From NCBI GenBank assembly GCA_964035545.1, contig OZ037771.1, forward strand, positions 7,296,690-7,360,689: DNA of 64,000 bases, given 5' to 3'. The notes beneath the pieces are model-generated. The model was given only the letters and a program-made list of their open reading frames with translations. It searched no databases and had not been told where the DNA came from. This DNA is from Bugula neritina. Lineage: Eukaryota > Bryozoa > Gymnolaemata > Cheilostomatida > Bugulidae. Below, piece by piece: positions 14,180 to 37,900 of this stretch (position 1 is its first letter; every line of letters starts with the position of its first letter). The position numbers and the translations under genes are program-made.

Positions 14180-15060
14180 AAGGTTCAAAAGTTTGTTGCT
14201 CATTAGTTACTATAATATTATGCTGATCATGCTGCATTTTGAGCGGCATTCCCTGAACAGTTTCAAAACCTTTTGAATAGCTTTAGTGATGCGTGTGATC
14301 TTTTTAAATTAACCATAAGTCAAAAGAAAACTGTAACCCTCTCACATTCTCCAAAGACCCATACGTTTACCAGCAATCAGAATCAGCTTGAGGGCGTTGA
14401 TAATTTTACTTTTCATGGGTCTACTCTTACTAAGAACACCACAGTTGATCAATAAGTACCGATCAGGTTAGGAAAAGCTGCTACTATGTTTGGGCATCTA
14501 GACAAGCGAGTATAAAAGAACAAGCATCTTGGGATTCACACCAAAATTGGGGTTTATGAAGAGTGTGTTCTCAGCATTCTTCTTTATAGACCGAATACTT
14601 AGGCAGCAAATTGACCCCAAGAATTTAAACTTACTGTTTTTCACGCCAGAACCCTGAGATATATTTTTGGTTAGAGCTGGAAAGACAATATGACAAATAA
14701 AAATTATTCAGGTCCTCTTTCCTCAAAAATAATTTTTTTTAGCCTTAGTTGAGCTGGTTACTTAAACCACATGCCAAAGCACCGCATTCCACACATCATG
14801 CTTCATGCCGTATTATAAGAAGGAGCCTGTCAAACTGAAGGACCTTATCTAAGGTGTTAAATTGTTTTAAAGCAAGATCTTAAGGACTTCCACATAAATC
14901 CCAGCAACTTTACCACACCTTCCTATGATTGTGCTGAATGGAGACAAAGCCTTCATACCCGACAGACATTCGACTCGGAGAACAACATTGAGAGATTTAT
15001 GGCTAGACGTGCAAGATACCAGCACTGAAGATGTCATGCATTGTTAACCCTGACAGATGC
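14180..15060 (+). pseudogene. Remnant of a LINE-type reverse transcriptase
   Basis: A broken plus-strand frame shows segments typical of the C-terminal part of non-LTR reverse transcriptases: DLFKLTISQKKT, FTFHGSTLTKNTTVD, RLGKAATMFGHLDKR, YEECVLSILLY, RTLRYIFG and W-rich basic sequence to about 15025. Stops and frameshifts occur throughout. It lies in intron 7 of gene B and is absent from gene C, so it inserted after the duplication or was lost from C. Confidence 0.7.
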
Positions 15061-15597
15061 TTGCCTTTTGGAATAGCTGCTATAATCAAATGCAAATGTG
15101 TATATGTATAATATTTTTATTTTATTTTATTATTTTGAAATCAGTTGAGAAATAGTGATAAATGTGTAGCCTGCTACTACTTGGCATTGTGCAAAAGTCG
15201 AAACAGATGAACTTTGTGTAAAAGTGTAAAGATTGATGTATGTTTAACTTCTGAAGCTAAGCAAATAGGCAACTTAAATAATTGTTTCAAGTTTTTACAT
15301 TGATGCTGAAACTTTTTGTTCAAACTTATAAGCTAGAACTGCATAGGTAAAGTAAATAATCAGAATATCTGTGAGCTACAATGATTGATTATAAATTAAA
15401 ATTCTTACATGAAAAGAATGATTGTTCAACTTGCAATGAGAGCATTCTGTAAGCTGGCTCTTCTGTGAAAACAGAAGCAAACTTCAATTTGCACTCAATC
15501 CCCGGGAGAATTCCTTTCAGCAGGTATGGTGATTGTTGCACCTAGTTTAAATAAACACACAGCTAGCTCACTGGACTATAGCATGTTTCAAGTTTTA

Positions 15598-15723
15598 GTT
15601 ACACACGCAAACACACACACACGCACATGTACGCGAGCACACATGTACGCGAGCACACATGTACGCGAGCACACACAAACGCACACACACACGCACACAC
15701 ACACGCACGCACACGCACGCACA
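15598..15723. repeat. CA-rich microsatellite
   Basis: (CA)n with CGCA and three GTACGCGAGCACACAT units, in an intron of gene B. Confidence 0.88.
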
Positions 15724-18044
15724 TATATATTTATATAATATCTATATAATATATATATACTATCTATACTGAAAGGCGATACTTACAGTGTGTTTCCTGT
15801 TGACTGGGCAGCAAGAAGGATTACAAGTCAGCGCCAAATGACTAGCATAAGGAGCAGTCCAAGTAATATTGGCTGTAGTCTCATTAGGGTACTGATTGGC
15901 TTGTATTATAATATCTTTTGGTGGTTCTGGGGCTACAAGTAGGGGATATACAGTAAAAAGTAAGATGCTTTTTTACCACACCTTCTATAGGAGTTGTCCC
16001 ATTTTAAAATCAATTATATCCTTTCAGAATTATCTTCCTTAATCATTAAGTTCTAACATTAGTCTAACTTCTGGAGCAAAAAATTCAGTAGATGGAAATT
16101 TCTTAAAAAATTGTATTTTGCTGGAGACATGTAATCACTGACATGAATCACATTGCTTTTGACCACGTAGCACATCAGCAGTAAAATAGGTTACTCGACC
16201 TGACTTAGCAGTCTATTTATTGCAATTATTATATATTGGCAACTTTATTATCATAAGTCTTCATAATTATAACTATAATATAGTACTTGAGTTTATATAT
16301 GCTGTGATTTTCTATGCTGCTGAAAAAGATACTGACTCTCGTCTTTTCTGCAAATCTTAAAATCTGTTTTAGAAATAAATTTTGAAAACTTTCTTTAAAT
16401 CCTAAACTTTACTTACGTTTTTCTAGCTGTTTTGTGTTGCTGGCTAGACCGATACCTGAAGGTTTAGCATGATACAGCGTTATTACCCATTTTCCAATGA
16501 TAGAATCGTCTACTACTTCAACACTATTTGTACCAGATTGTAGCGGAAGCAGCTTTTCTTTGCATTTCATGCTTCCTAATACTTTGCAAAATTTAACTTT
16601 CAGACGGTCAGTTTGTTGATTAACCAGTACATCTGCACCAACTTCATAAGTGATCACAATTTTACTGTTACTTGGAGTGTACTCTATAGTCTTGAAAGAT
16701 AATGGCTTTACTAAAATATAAATTTATAAAGAGTCTACAAATCTATCATTAAGCAGCAGTCTCAAACATCCCCCCCCCCCCTGTTAATTTGGGAGTGCAC
16801 ATAAATGACAGCTATGTTGTTTTGCTTGAAAATGTAACAAGTAATTATTAGTAGTCAAGTAATGCTTACATGAGCAGGTTACAGTTTTGCCATTATTACT
16901 CCAGTTATTGTCAGCCTGACATGTCCACTCTATGTCCTTTGAAAGCACATAACCCAGAGAACAGGTCACTTTGCAAACGTCAGCTATTCTTCTGCTATAA
17001 ACCGGACTAGTACAGGACCTTCGGTTGTACTCTCCATTCCTTACCTCAGGTAAAGCTACGCAGCCGACAGCTGAAATAGTTGATGGTGACTAATAGATTT
17101 AAAAGAGAGGTATAAGTCTAAAAATAGTTTGATAACTAACTCAAAGTAGTGTAAAATTTTAGGTGTTATGTTTGAAAAAAGCGTATAATATATTTTTATA
17201 TGCAGAGCCCTAAAAAGTACTCAAATTTCTTTAAAAAATTACCAGCTGTCATAATAATCTAATTTGTCACTAACTTATGATTGTTAATATTAAAATCATT
17301 AACAAACTCATGTCAAACCAGCCATGGCATTTAGTTTTTGTCTCAATTTTGAATTAAAGTGATAGTTTCTTTCAACAAACTTAATGTTTCAAGCTTTCGT
17401 TTCATATTTCTGAATTTAAGAAGGTAATATGAATGTATTGGGTTTTTGTAATTTGTGCATTTGAAAAAAGTTAAAAGAAGTTGCAACTTGTTTTAGTGTT
17501 TTCCTAACAAAATCTTACGATGGCAAAGAGTACGCTGGTTGGGTTCCCATTGTTGATTTGCCTCGCAGGTAAATCCAGTAACTTTTCCCATTAGCAGAAA
17601 CTCCTTTGAGCATTCAACAGAACATTTCTGCTGGTAAGGTACTGGTCTCTGTGTACAATTTAGGTCAGTGAAATATCCATTTGGTTCTTGATGAAGGGGT
17701 GGACAACTTTGTCCTATAAAATGCTCAGCTTGTAAAATCCTAGTGCATTTGAATAAAAAAACTAATTGATACATCTAGCAAATATTTCATACATGCCAAA
17801 GCATTATAAATATATAATTTGACTCTGCTGAAATTTGAATGCTGCTAAGATTCTAGTTGGTAACTTTGCACCTGAAGTGTTTTGAGTAACATAATATACT
17901 TTTAAAAATGCAATACAGCGACATGAGTAAATTCTGAACTAGGATCATAAGAAATTTGCTTATTACCAGCGTTTAAATCAAATTTACAAATCTTTTTTTA
18001 TAAAAAACTTAGTTGTATGAGTATTTTCTGAAAAAGCAATTTTG

Positions 18045-18046
<2 letters not shown>

Positions 18047-18130
<84 letters not shown>
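18047..18130. repeat. TA microsatellite next to hammerhead copy 1
   Basis: Pure (TA)n directly abutting the hammerhead repeat. Confidence 0.95.
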
Positions 18131-18133
<3 letters not shown>

Positions 18134-18225
18134 TTTTACTATTGCGAAGGTGTGGGCCATGGTACTCTGTTCTGTGCTGATGAGGGGACAAATCCCGAAA
18201 CAGCTGCTGTCCACAGATTGAGATA
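18131..18225 (+). ncRNA. Hammerhead ribozyme repeat, copy 1
   Basis: The minimal type I hammerhead core is at 18172-18216. Stem I is CTGTG (18172-18176) pairing with CACAG (18212-18216). CTGATGA is at 18177-18183. Stem II is GGGG/TCCC around an ACAAA loop. GAAA is at 18197-18200. Stem III is ACAG/CTGT with a CTG loop. The cleavage site follows GTC at 18211. All invariant core bases are present. It lies in an intron of gene B, on the opposite strand, directly after an 85-bp TA tract. Such motifs are known in animals from Penelope-like elements and retrozymes. Confidence 0.88.
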
Positions 18226-19002
18226 ATATATATTATATATAATATATATGCAGTAAAATGTCTAATTTGATTTAATATTGAGAAATTATCAGCATGCTTA
18301 AAAAGTATTTATTTTGTTTACTTATACATTGGTGAGTTCCATCTGCGGGACTCCATTGATCAGTTGCGGTACATGTATAATATCCTGTACTGGGACTTAG
18401 GCTAAATCCTGGTTCACATTCAGCTCTAGGACAAGTTTCGCCACTAGGTACAGGAAAATAATAGCAATAATTTCCGTAATTATTTGGTGTTACTTGCAAT
18501 GGTTTGCAATCGCCTGGAAAGTAGGTAACACACAAAATAAAGTAAGAAAGGTATCTGTTGAAGCATGTTTTAAAAGGACTAGTTTTGGTCATCAATATGA
18601 ATATAGGAAGAATTTGCAAAATAGTTTACTTATATTAATTGGATAATTACAGCTTTAGTTTTGCTTAAACTGCATCCATATAAACATAAAATCAGTCTAA
18701 AAACACTTTTTATAAGTGAATTTCCGATTTTATTTTATTAGACTTTTTATACAAATAAATATTTTGGTAGTTGAGTAAATCATTAGAGAATTAGCTCATT
18801 AATCATCATGTTTATATTCTTTGCTAAAGTGTTGCACAAAATTACCTACTCATGTAAGAAAACTTAAAAACATATTTTCTCCTAAATATTTTTGCACTTT
18901 ATATAAGCTCTAAATATGTTCAAAACGTTTGAGAACTAAAATGTATAACATCGAAAAAGAATAATGTTTTATCATTCATGAATATGAAAAATAAAATATT
19001 TA

Positions 19003-28598
<9,596 letters not shown>

Positions 28599-28627
28599 TA
28601 TTATTACAGGACTTTGAATATTAGGCC

Positions 28628-28633
28628 AATAAA
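28628..28633 (+). terminator. Poly(A) signal of gene C
   Basis: AATAAA 30 nt downstream of the stop codon, followed by GT-rich sequence. Confidence 0.6.
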
Positions 28634-29031
28634 CTGTACCACCTCAGTATATCAGACGTTTGAGTTTGTGTATAGCAGTGTTTTTTGTATAATATAGTTA
28701 GTGAAATAATCTATTTTACTAAATAAAATATACATTTTTTGTATATAATATGATGTTGACATTTTAATAGTAAATTATATTATACAGTTGTAAGCCAAAT
28801 AATAAAATTTAACAATAGAAGTAACATGGTTTCACATCTGATGAAAAAAGTGAGATTTGCTTTTCTTATTTAAATGCTTGAAATCTTATTGCTTTTGCTG
28901 AGAAATATGTGTGGGCTAATGGGGATATTTTGTGATAGTTATAACATTCTATATATTGTATTTAGTGTCTTGTGTAATAGATATATACACAATCGGCTTA
29001 AGTTCTATTTTTTATTATATTTACTCTAAAG

Positions 29032-29845
29032 CAAGGATGGGCAAATATTTTTGAAATTGGGCCAGATCTCAAGATTTAAGGCTTAAGAAGGGCCAGGTTT
29101 GTTTGTTGTAAATGCAAGGTACAATGATGCATTACCAAATGCAAATATAAATTGCTTTTCTTTTCATTTTCAAGGCTGAAAGTATAAATTGCAGAATTTA
29201 GATGCATAATACAAAAGTTGACAGTTTAATAATTTAACAAGTTGTGTATAGTTCACTAAGCAAGAAAGCAGCAAATAATTTATTGGGTACACTTATTGGG
29301 CCTACTATAATTAGTGAGAAGTATGAAAAACACTTTTAGTATCATAATAGCATTGATGTCACTGCTAGTAATAGGTTCATATGTGGCTACTCGAAGCAAA
29401 TTTTGCAGATGCTCATTGCTGAGCTAGCTGTGTTCTATTATACTATTTTTATACGGTTCATGCTAGAAAACATGCATTCACATATATAAACATAACCAGA
29501 TATACTCAGTACTCTTAGTCCCAGTTTAGCTAGTGTAGAATACTTTTCACTAGTTACTGGTGGGGGGTAGAGGCTCACTGTTGTTGTTGGAGCAATATCA
29601 CATGACCCAAGTCATAATGCTGCTCTAATTGTGCTCACTGAAGCGTAATCATTAGTTTCAGCAGCTATACATTGGCCAGAATCTCTTCATGAGTCATGTT
29701 CATGATATTGGCCAGTTTTTCTTAGTATTTCTGTGAATGATTAAAAAACCAATGAAATTATTAGAATTGCTAGTGATTGGCTGAGGGCCTGACTAAAACA
29801 GTTGGAGGGCCTGATGTGGCCCGGGCTGCCATTTGCCCATCTCTG
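29032..29845. mobile_element. Non-autonomous hAT-type element with 8-bp target duplication
   Basis: Termini CAAGGATGGGCAAAT and the inverted ATTTGCCCATCTCTG match at 13 of 15 positions. Perfect 8-bp direct repeats CTCTAAAG flank it (29024-29031 and 29846-29853), the hAT signature. 814 bp, no transposase. Subterminal GGGCCAG and GTGGCCCGGGC resemble common animal hAT ends. Confidence 0.85.
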
Positions 29846-29853
29846 CTCTAAAG

Positions 29854-31398
29854 TAAAGAAAAAAAAACATATTATTATGTTTGAAACAGAAAAACATTGT
29901 TAGTAAGCTTTCATGGCTCACTACCTGTGCATATGCAGTTAGTCCATTTACACAAGCATGCATGGTAAACCAAAAGTAAGGTTAAACTTGTTTACAAGTA
30001 TGCAGATCAATTTTTTATATATATAAAAAAATAACAGCTAAGACAAAGTTGTATATTATAATTAAAATCTATTAATGAATTACAGATAGTAATTCTGAAA
30101 TTTAAAGCTAAATAACATGATTATACAAATATATAATTAATAAATTGAATATAATTACAATGCAATAGATATCTATCTGCGAAACTCAGCAAAATTTTGT
30201 AATAGAAAAGCATTCAACAAAGATGGAGCTTTGAAAAGTAAATATAACTAAAGCTTTTAGCTTCTTTATATAGGTTCGTTGAGGTCACATGACTGCAGCT
30301 TTATGATGAGATATTTTCACACAAATAATTTCAATGAAATTAAGATTTTAAAATAGATAGGTGACAGAAATGACAATACAGATACTCTAGTCACTAGTGT
30401 ATAAAGTTTACAACTACAGGCAGATTGTAAAACTATACATTTCTTTGATATATATTAGTTAACCAGCAGCCTAATCTGTGGTTTAACTTTTAACTTTGAT
30501 GTTGTTACATTATGTAATACATAAGAATAATTAAGTTTGTTTAGCTCTAGCTGTTCAGGATCATTTATATGTAACTGCCCAAATATCTATCTAAAAGTAA
30601 ACTAGTTCAGAACATTTTGGAGATATTTCAGCAACATGGCCACATATTAATACAATCTGCACATTCAAATAACTATAAATGTATTAGTGAAGTATTTTGG
30701 GAAAATTAGCTAAGTTTTGTAATAATTATAACATACACACTTTTGCCAACATTAGAACTTTTAAAATATGAGAAGTAGAGAAATCATCAATAAAGTTATT
30801 AAAATTGTTGATTACTACTGAATATTGGCTGGGTTTGCTATTACTATAATAGCTGCTATTATTAGACACTCATCTATTTATAGGATTTTTCAAGGTGCAA
30901 GTTTTTAGTACATAAATACTAGCTTAAAACTGTATTATAAAAACACATATTTTCTAGAATGTGAGCTGGCGGTATAAAATGTAGAAATCATCAGCAGACT
31001 TTAGTTAAAAGCTTAAAATATATAAAACTATTTTCATAAGTTGCATTCACTATAGCTCCAATTAAATCAAAACTTTAATAAAAGAACATGCACTTGAAAG
31101 CAGAGGGTGGTTTTTCTAATTCTGTTACCTATAAACAGTTTTTGAAGCATTTTTAAATTGCATGAATTTTTTTTCATGAGAGGAAACTTCTTTAATCAAG
31201 CAAATTGTTTAAAATAAATGTACTATAATTATATTGCGAGATTTTTATTCCTACAGCTAAAAAATTCAATAATTAAAATATAACAAAAATACAACTGCTA
31301 CCGGTACAATGTCTAAAAAATTTTGATTGTTGAAACTAAATGTTTATATTTTGTTAGTAGTTTTTACAATAACGTATCATTTCGGCATTTATACTATC
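29854..31398. other. Intergenic region before gene D
   Basis: AT-rich; no coding or structured element recognised. Presumably includes the gene D promoter, but no convincing TATA box could be chosen. Confidence 0.5.
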
Positions 31399-31894
31399 AT
31401 GAAACACCAGATGTATTCCAATCTTGTACACTTTTATTTAATAATGACACTGATTATTCTTTATCTCAAAGGACAAAGTGAGTTTTACATTAAATTTATA
31501 ATTATTATAAATAAAAAATTATCTCGTTGTAATATTTTGATTATCAAATGTAGCCTGTTTCTAATTATAAACAGATGATGTCTAGCGTCAACACTAACTA
31601 ACTTAATTTTTCAACTTTCAATAATTCATAAAATCAACAGAATTTTTGAAACAATAGGTGAAATATATAATTTTAACATAGAAAACTGAACTAAGCTGCT
31701 ACAAGAGACTGAGTGACTTTTTTCGGGTACATTTAGTTCTTAAGTCCAATTATATAAAACACTGCAGCTCAAGCATACCTTTGTCTGTCTTGTGCTGCAG
31801 TGGTGTCTAAAATATATACAACTACCTCCGTATTGTCAAACAGCTTTCTTACCTTTAAAAAGAGTTAAAATCTTTTGAACTTTGCAATTCGAAG

Positions 31895-31940
<46 letters not shown>

Positions 31941-31943
31941 ACG

Positions 31944-31980
<37 letters not shown>

Positions 31981-34900
31981 GCACGCACGCACGCACGCAC
32001 GCACACACACACCCACACATCCACACACACACACACACCCACGCACGCACGCACGCACGCACGCACACGCACACACGCACACACGCACACACACACACAC
32101 ATACACACACACACACACACACATACACACACACACACTTTAGATTTTTTAACTATCCACCAATGCAACATGGTTAATTAAAAATGTTTTGTCCGCTAAT
32201 TCTATTTGTAAACTGTATAATTTTATTTAGCCGCCGCATGCCCATACTTACCAATCATTGCACATGGTAGATATAATGTGGGCAGCTGTAGCAACAGATA
32301 CGTTACCAGAAACCCTGGAGATGTCTGCAAAGTGATATGCAATCCAGGATACGCAATTACTGAAAATGCTGGTGTACAATGGACATGTTTGAACACTGGC
32401 ACTTGGTCTAACAGTGAATTAGCAGTCGTCTGTCTACGTAAGTATATGCCATCTTACACTCAGGTTTATTAGACAAATAATATTTCATTCCCATTACCCA
32501 ATTTGGCATATTTTTATTGCTGTGGTTTGTGTGTGTTAACTTCCATTGCAAGTATTTTTATAGTTAATTCATAATTCAAGTAATTGCCAAGCTAATCATA
32601 AAAAGAGATGAATATTAACAGAGCTTTAAACTTTTAATAACTACTTGAACAGTCGTTTTGTTAAGTTCCTAGATTTATATTTATTATCAATAATTTATTA
32701 TTACAAAATGTAGTATCAAAATAACAAATTAACAGAAATTATTGAAATAGAAGACAATTTCAATGAACACTGGAAGTATATATTTGAAGATATATGCAAT
32801 TTATATTTTCATTTTAGTAATTTAATGAAACATTATTAAGGCTATATACATTCACTAAGTGTAATGAATATGTGTTTGTAGTGGATGATAATATATTAAG
32901 TAAGCAGGCTATATACACTACGATAAATGAAAATGTGTACTTGTGATTGTTTATAATATATTGTAAGCAATGATATAAAGAATTTTATATTTCTATATAC
33001 TCAAACTTTATTGGCATAAAAAAGTCATTACAAGTTATTGAGTCAAAATGAGTAAAGAGGCTAGTTGAAAATTAGGCAATTTAGGCTTTTTGGCAAATTT
33101 CCTTGCTACCTAAAAATCTTAGTATTTATGCAGCCAAGTTTTAAAGTACTCAAGTATTCAGAATCAAGATTTTACTTCTCAATGAGAAACAAAAGAATAT
33201 TAATTAATTTTATCTTATAAGTAACAATTATGTTCAGTAAGGCCGCCAAGGTTTTTAAGCCTAACAACAGGAGAGAACAACTTGGGAATAATGATCACTT
33301 ACCAGATACACAACTCCATACCAGTATCCGCAGGTGAAGAGCTAAAAATAACTCTCTGCAAACAGTATGATAACAAAGCATGTGAGATCATCATTAAACC
33401 AATATTCGCCGGGATAAACTCTCTTTTGCTAAAAGATAGGAATAGGTTTGGAGACTGGAAAGTTACCCTCCAGCATCTCAAATCAAATTATATCTCAAGC
33501 TACGACAGCATTTCAAAGTTTGTAACGCGAGGTAATCATCTATTTACTCTGTTGAGTGTTTTTCTACTTGACGATTTGTGTTATTAACTTTGTTCAATTG
33601 TTACTACAAGGTGTAAATGTAAGCATATTACTTCACCTCAGCGCAGTCATTGAGATCCTAATTAATCAATTTTCATAGGTTTTATGTTCAGTTTTTTTAC
33701 AAGTACAATCTATTACAGTATGATTTATAAATTTTACGAGAATAGCGACAATGCATACAGGCTTATAAATTACAGTGCTTCGATTTGAATATTTTTTTTT
33801 ATCTAGAGTGACAAAAGTAACTAAAGTGGATTATTTTCTAATAAGTGGCATATAATTTCACTTGTGATGTTTAGCACCTCGTCTCCCAAATAATATAACA
33901 GTAGCAGTTGGTAAATGGCCAAAAGAGGATCACCTTACAGTAACATACTTGCCTGAGCCTCAGGATTATGCGTACATTGAGCTACGTTGTAGACCAAACT
34001 GCTGTCCAGATGGCAGCACTGTCAGAGTGAGTCATAGGCTTCTATAAAATCTTATAGCTGCTTGCATGCATTAGACACTGTTAAATACGTATAAGAACTC
34101 TGTCTCATTTTAAACAAGCGTCTTTAAAGTGGGTTATGTGCTAGGGAGTGGCAAATGGTCCAAAATTTGCTTATTAATTATTGCATTTCATATGCTTATA
34201 ATAAAGTATTTAGCTATTTTTCTCTCTCATATGCTCACAAAACTCTCTCATAGGTCTGTAATTTGCTTTCATACCCAATTATTATTCGTGCTCTTAGTTT
34301 ATTATTTGGTCTCGCACCTTTGTTATTCATTCCAATACCCTTATTTCTCTTTTTTTATGTTCATTATTCAGTCCCATACCCATATTTCTCTTTTTTTTAT
34401 GTTCATCATTCAGTCCCATACCCATATTTCTCTTTTTTTTTATGTTCATTATTCAGTCCCATACATCCATTATGTACTCTCATATCCTTATTATTTGCTC
34501 TCTTATAGTCATTATTCCTTCTCTTATGCTTATTAATTTTGACAATTTGACACTTCATAGTAGAATGTTTTAATTGTTTCTTTTTTTTCTGTAGCTGAAA
34601 AAATATTTAGTATCACTTTATGATATATAATTTTACACAATTCTAATATATAGAATTAGCTGGTCTGTCGCAGTTCTAAAAATAGACATGTATGCATGCG
34701 TCATGGTAAACATGCAAAAACACATGCTTTTTAATTTAGTTGCTGAACTACACAACTGATATAAGAGTGAGAACTGGTGTGCAGTGTGTGATCACCATTA
34801 CAGCTTTCTTTACTGCATCAAAGAACTACAAAGTGCCATCAGTGGAATACGAACGGGTATTGTTAACACGTAAGAAGATATAATGATTAGATAAAAAAAA

Positions 34901-37900
34901 TTGAATCTACTAAGTGCTGAATCCTTTATATTAGTGTGTGTGTGCGTGCGTGCGTGCGTGCGTGCGTGCGTGTGTGCGCGCGTGCGTGTGTGCGTGCGTA
35001 CATGCGTGCGTGCATGTCTGTGTGCATTTTTTCATGTGTGTGTGTGTGTGTGTGCGCATGGGTGCATCATGTGTGCGTGAGTGTGTGTGTATTTAGGTTT
35101 ATGGTTGCTCTAAATCAGATTCTAATAATATATTATTTTTTACAGTTATGCTCGTAGATTAGATAAAGGTGTAATAAAATCATATTATACTCTCATTGTA
35201 TTGTGAATATCAAAGAGTTGTTTTACAAGTGAAAAAAATATAGTTTTATAACAACTTTTCATTTGATATATTAAGCAAGTTTTCCAAGAATCGCTTCACT
35301 TTTAGACCCCTCAAAACTGAAAGACATGAAAGTTTTAAACACTCGGAAAAATGAAACAGGTTTCAAGAAAGACACAGCAGCTAAAGTGATTTTACACTTG
35401 GACTATGAGAGAGGTTCTCTTCAAAGAGTCACTTTTACTGTTGATCGAATAAAAAAAGATGGCCCAAGGGCTTTTGTTGCATACTTTGAAACTGAAATAG
35501 GTGCGCCGTGTTACATATTTTTAAACCAGCATGCTGTGTTTCAAGAATAACAACTTTCTAAAAGTATATATATTACCTATAATTGTAAATATTCTATTTT
35601 TGTGCTTTATCTAAAACCTATATCATGTTTGATGCGCAATCACAAAAAAGATCCCCTGAAGCAGTTTAAGCAACTGCAGTATTTGTAAATAATGGTTACT
35701 GCTAAATAAGTCAAGAACTAAAATCAAAAATATGATATGGTTTTGAAACAGCTGTATTGATAGAATCTATCATGTCTTATTCTACTGTATTTTTGTGTTT
35801 TTATATTGTTTTATATCACACGGAAGATTCTGATCAATGTATAACTACCATATTATCTTTGGTAGGGTAACACAACACATCTGTTTTATTTCAATTGTCT
35901 TACAAGGCTACTATATAGTTAAACTAATACTACTTTAAATTAATTTTAGACTAACCAAGTTTGAAACAAGCATTTGCTTGTCTTTAGTTTTATTCAAATT
36001 GGCTAACAAACCAAACTGGTTTTTGATAGTTTATTTTTTATTACTCTATGTATAGATATAAATCTTTGTGTGTGATAGAAAACGTAAATTGTAACTTTAC
36101 AAATGCATCGAAATTAAAATATGCGAAATTCTACAATAAAAAGTTGGATAAATCTGAAATTGTAATATTATCAACAGCGATTTCTGATAAAACAAGACCT
36201 TAAAATGTTATGCATGTTTGTCTATATTTAGAGAGCTCTTCCGAAATGGCCACAGCTATTTTCAACTTTCCTGGCAGACATCCAATTCCTGGAGCTCTTT
36301 ACAGCTTTAAAGCTACCCCAGTTGGAGTTGGAAATCTAATGGCACCATTCACAGAAGCTGCTGTGAGCATCCGTAAGTGTCATTAATAAAATAAAACTTT
36401 TTTTGAGTTTATTTGCTATTTTAATTTCTATATAGAGTACAGCCAGCATTTTGCTTCTGCACTGTTAGGCTGTGTATATTATAGATCAAGAACTTACAAA
36501 CAGAGAAGCTGGTTTAACTGTCGTTTACTTATTTTTATGCATGCTAGCAAAACTGTACGGTATAAAATAATAGTTAATAAAGTGATATGCATAAATATTG
36601 GTAGATATATAAGTGATAATCAAGAACATCTGTGTGCAAGAAGACAAGGTTTTGGTCTTTACTATAAAAGCAGTAGTTGAGATAGCATAATATAAAGTAA
36701 CTTTAAAGTAACTTTTGAGGACAACAAGCATATATATTAACTATCATCTGAAAAGGAAAGTTTTTTCGCCATAAAAATGGGTGAATGCAAATGCAATACT
36801 TTTCTATAGACAATTAAGTCTAAGCTTTTGTTATAAAGTTCATTAATATTGTGTATGTTGTTTAGTTTTAGAACAAATCATTTGTGAGCTACTATATTTA
36901 ACTTACTAAAATTTGAAATATTTAATTATTTGTCACTTATTTAGTTTCTTGTTGCAAGTATATATCCATAATTATATGATTATATAAAGCGTAAACAATA
37001 TAAAAAGTGTTAACAACTTTTTTATTTATAAGCATTTTATAGCTTCAATCAATTGTTTTGAAGGTTTTTTAGTTTTTTATGTTAACCTACTATCATTTTT
37101 TTGTAGATCCACAAGCACCAAAAGACTTCAAGGTAGTATCAAGTCCCGTATCACCATTGAAAACACTCAGCTGGTCTTTCCAAGATGATGGTGAAATAGA
37201 TGCAGTAGTTGTCTACATATGTTATAAAACTAAGTTAACAGACTGCGTGTATGAAAGAACCATCACAGGAGATGGTGGGAAATTTCCTTCTAATTTTACT
37301 GTACAAACTCATTTAGAACCTGCAACATATGTTGCTTATGCAATAAGCCAATCAGGCGGCTTAAACAGCTCTAAGACCAACATGGCAGAATTTCAATCGG
37401 GTATGTTGAAAACCGCGCAAGGTCATTTGTCTCTATTATATTTAATTAATTGCTAAATAAAAATAACCATTTAAATAGAATAAAAAATTTGGCTTCTACG
37501 ACATAAAATTGTTAAAACAATTGCGCAGCTCTCTAAGCAACAACATCTTCATGAAGAACTTATTAATATTTTAGTACTTTGCATAACTTAGTTTTTTTAA
37601 GTTGTAGATATTATTAGGAAGGTTTCACGCTCACATAAAATTTTAATTTTTTTACAGCACATAATCCATTTCTTTACAACTCATTTTAAATAGAATCCCT
37701 TAAAAATCTCACCCTTAAGACTGACTCATCGTTATTAAATGACTCACCCTTATTAAATGAGTAATCTTAGCTTTACTGAATCATCTTTGATGACTCGTGT
37801 TTATATAATTCATTTCAATATGACTTATATCCAAGCGATTCATTGTTGAATCAAAATTATTGCATTATGTCTTATTAAAGATGCTTTATAATATAAAGTT

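Noticed and set aside
16768-16781. Poly-C run as a regulatory signal
   Set aside because: Simple homopolymer in a gene B intron with no counterpart in gene C.
31855-32181. Cys/Val and His/Thr repeat frames on both strands
   Set aside because: Products of the CA/CGCA microsatellite; all frames are open because the repeat has no stop codon.
34129-34536. 135-residue Phe/Tyr-rich frame
   Set aside because: Created by a T-rich minisatellite with three units inside a gene D intron; no domain, no codon pattern of neighbours.
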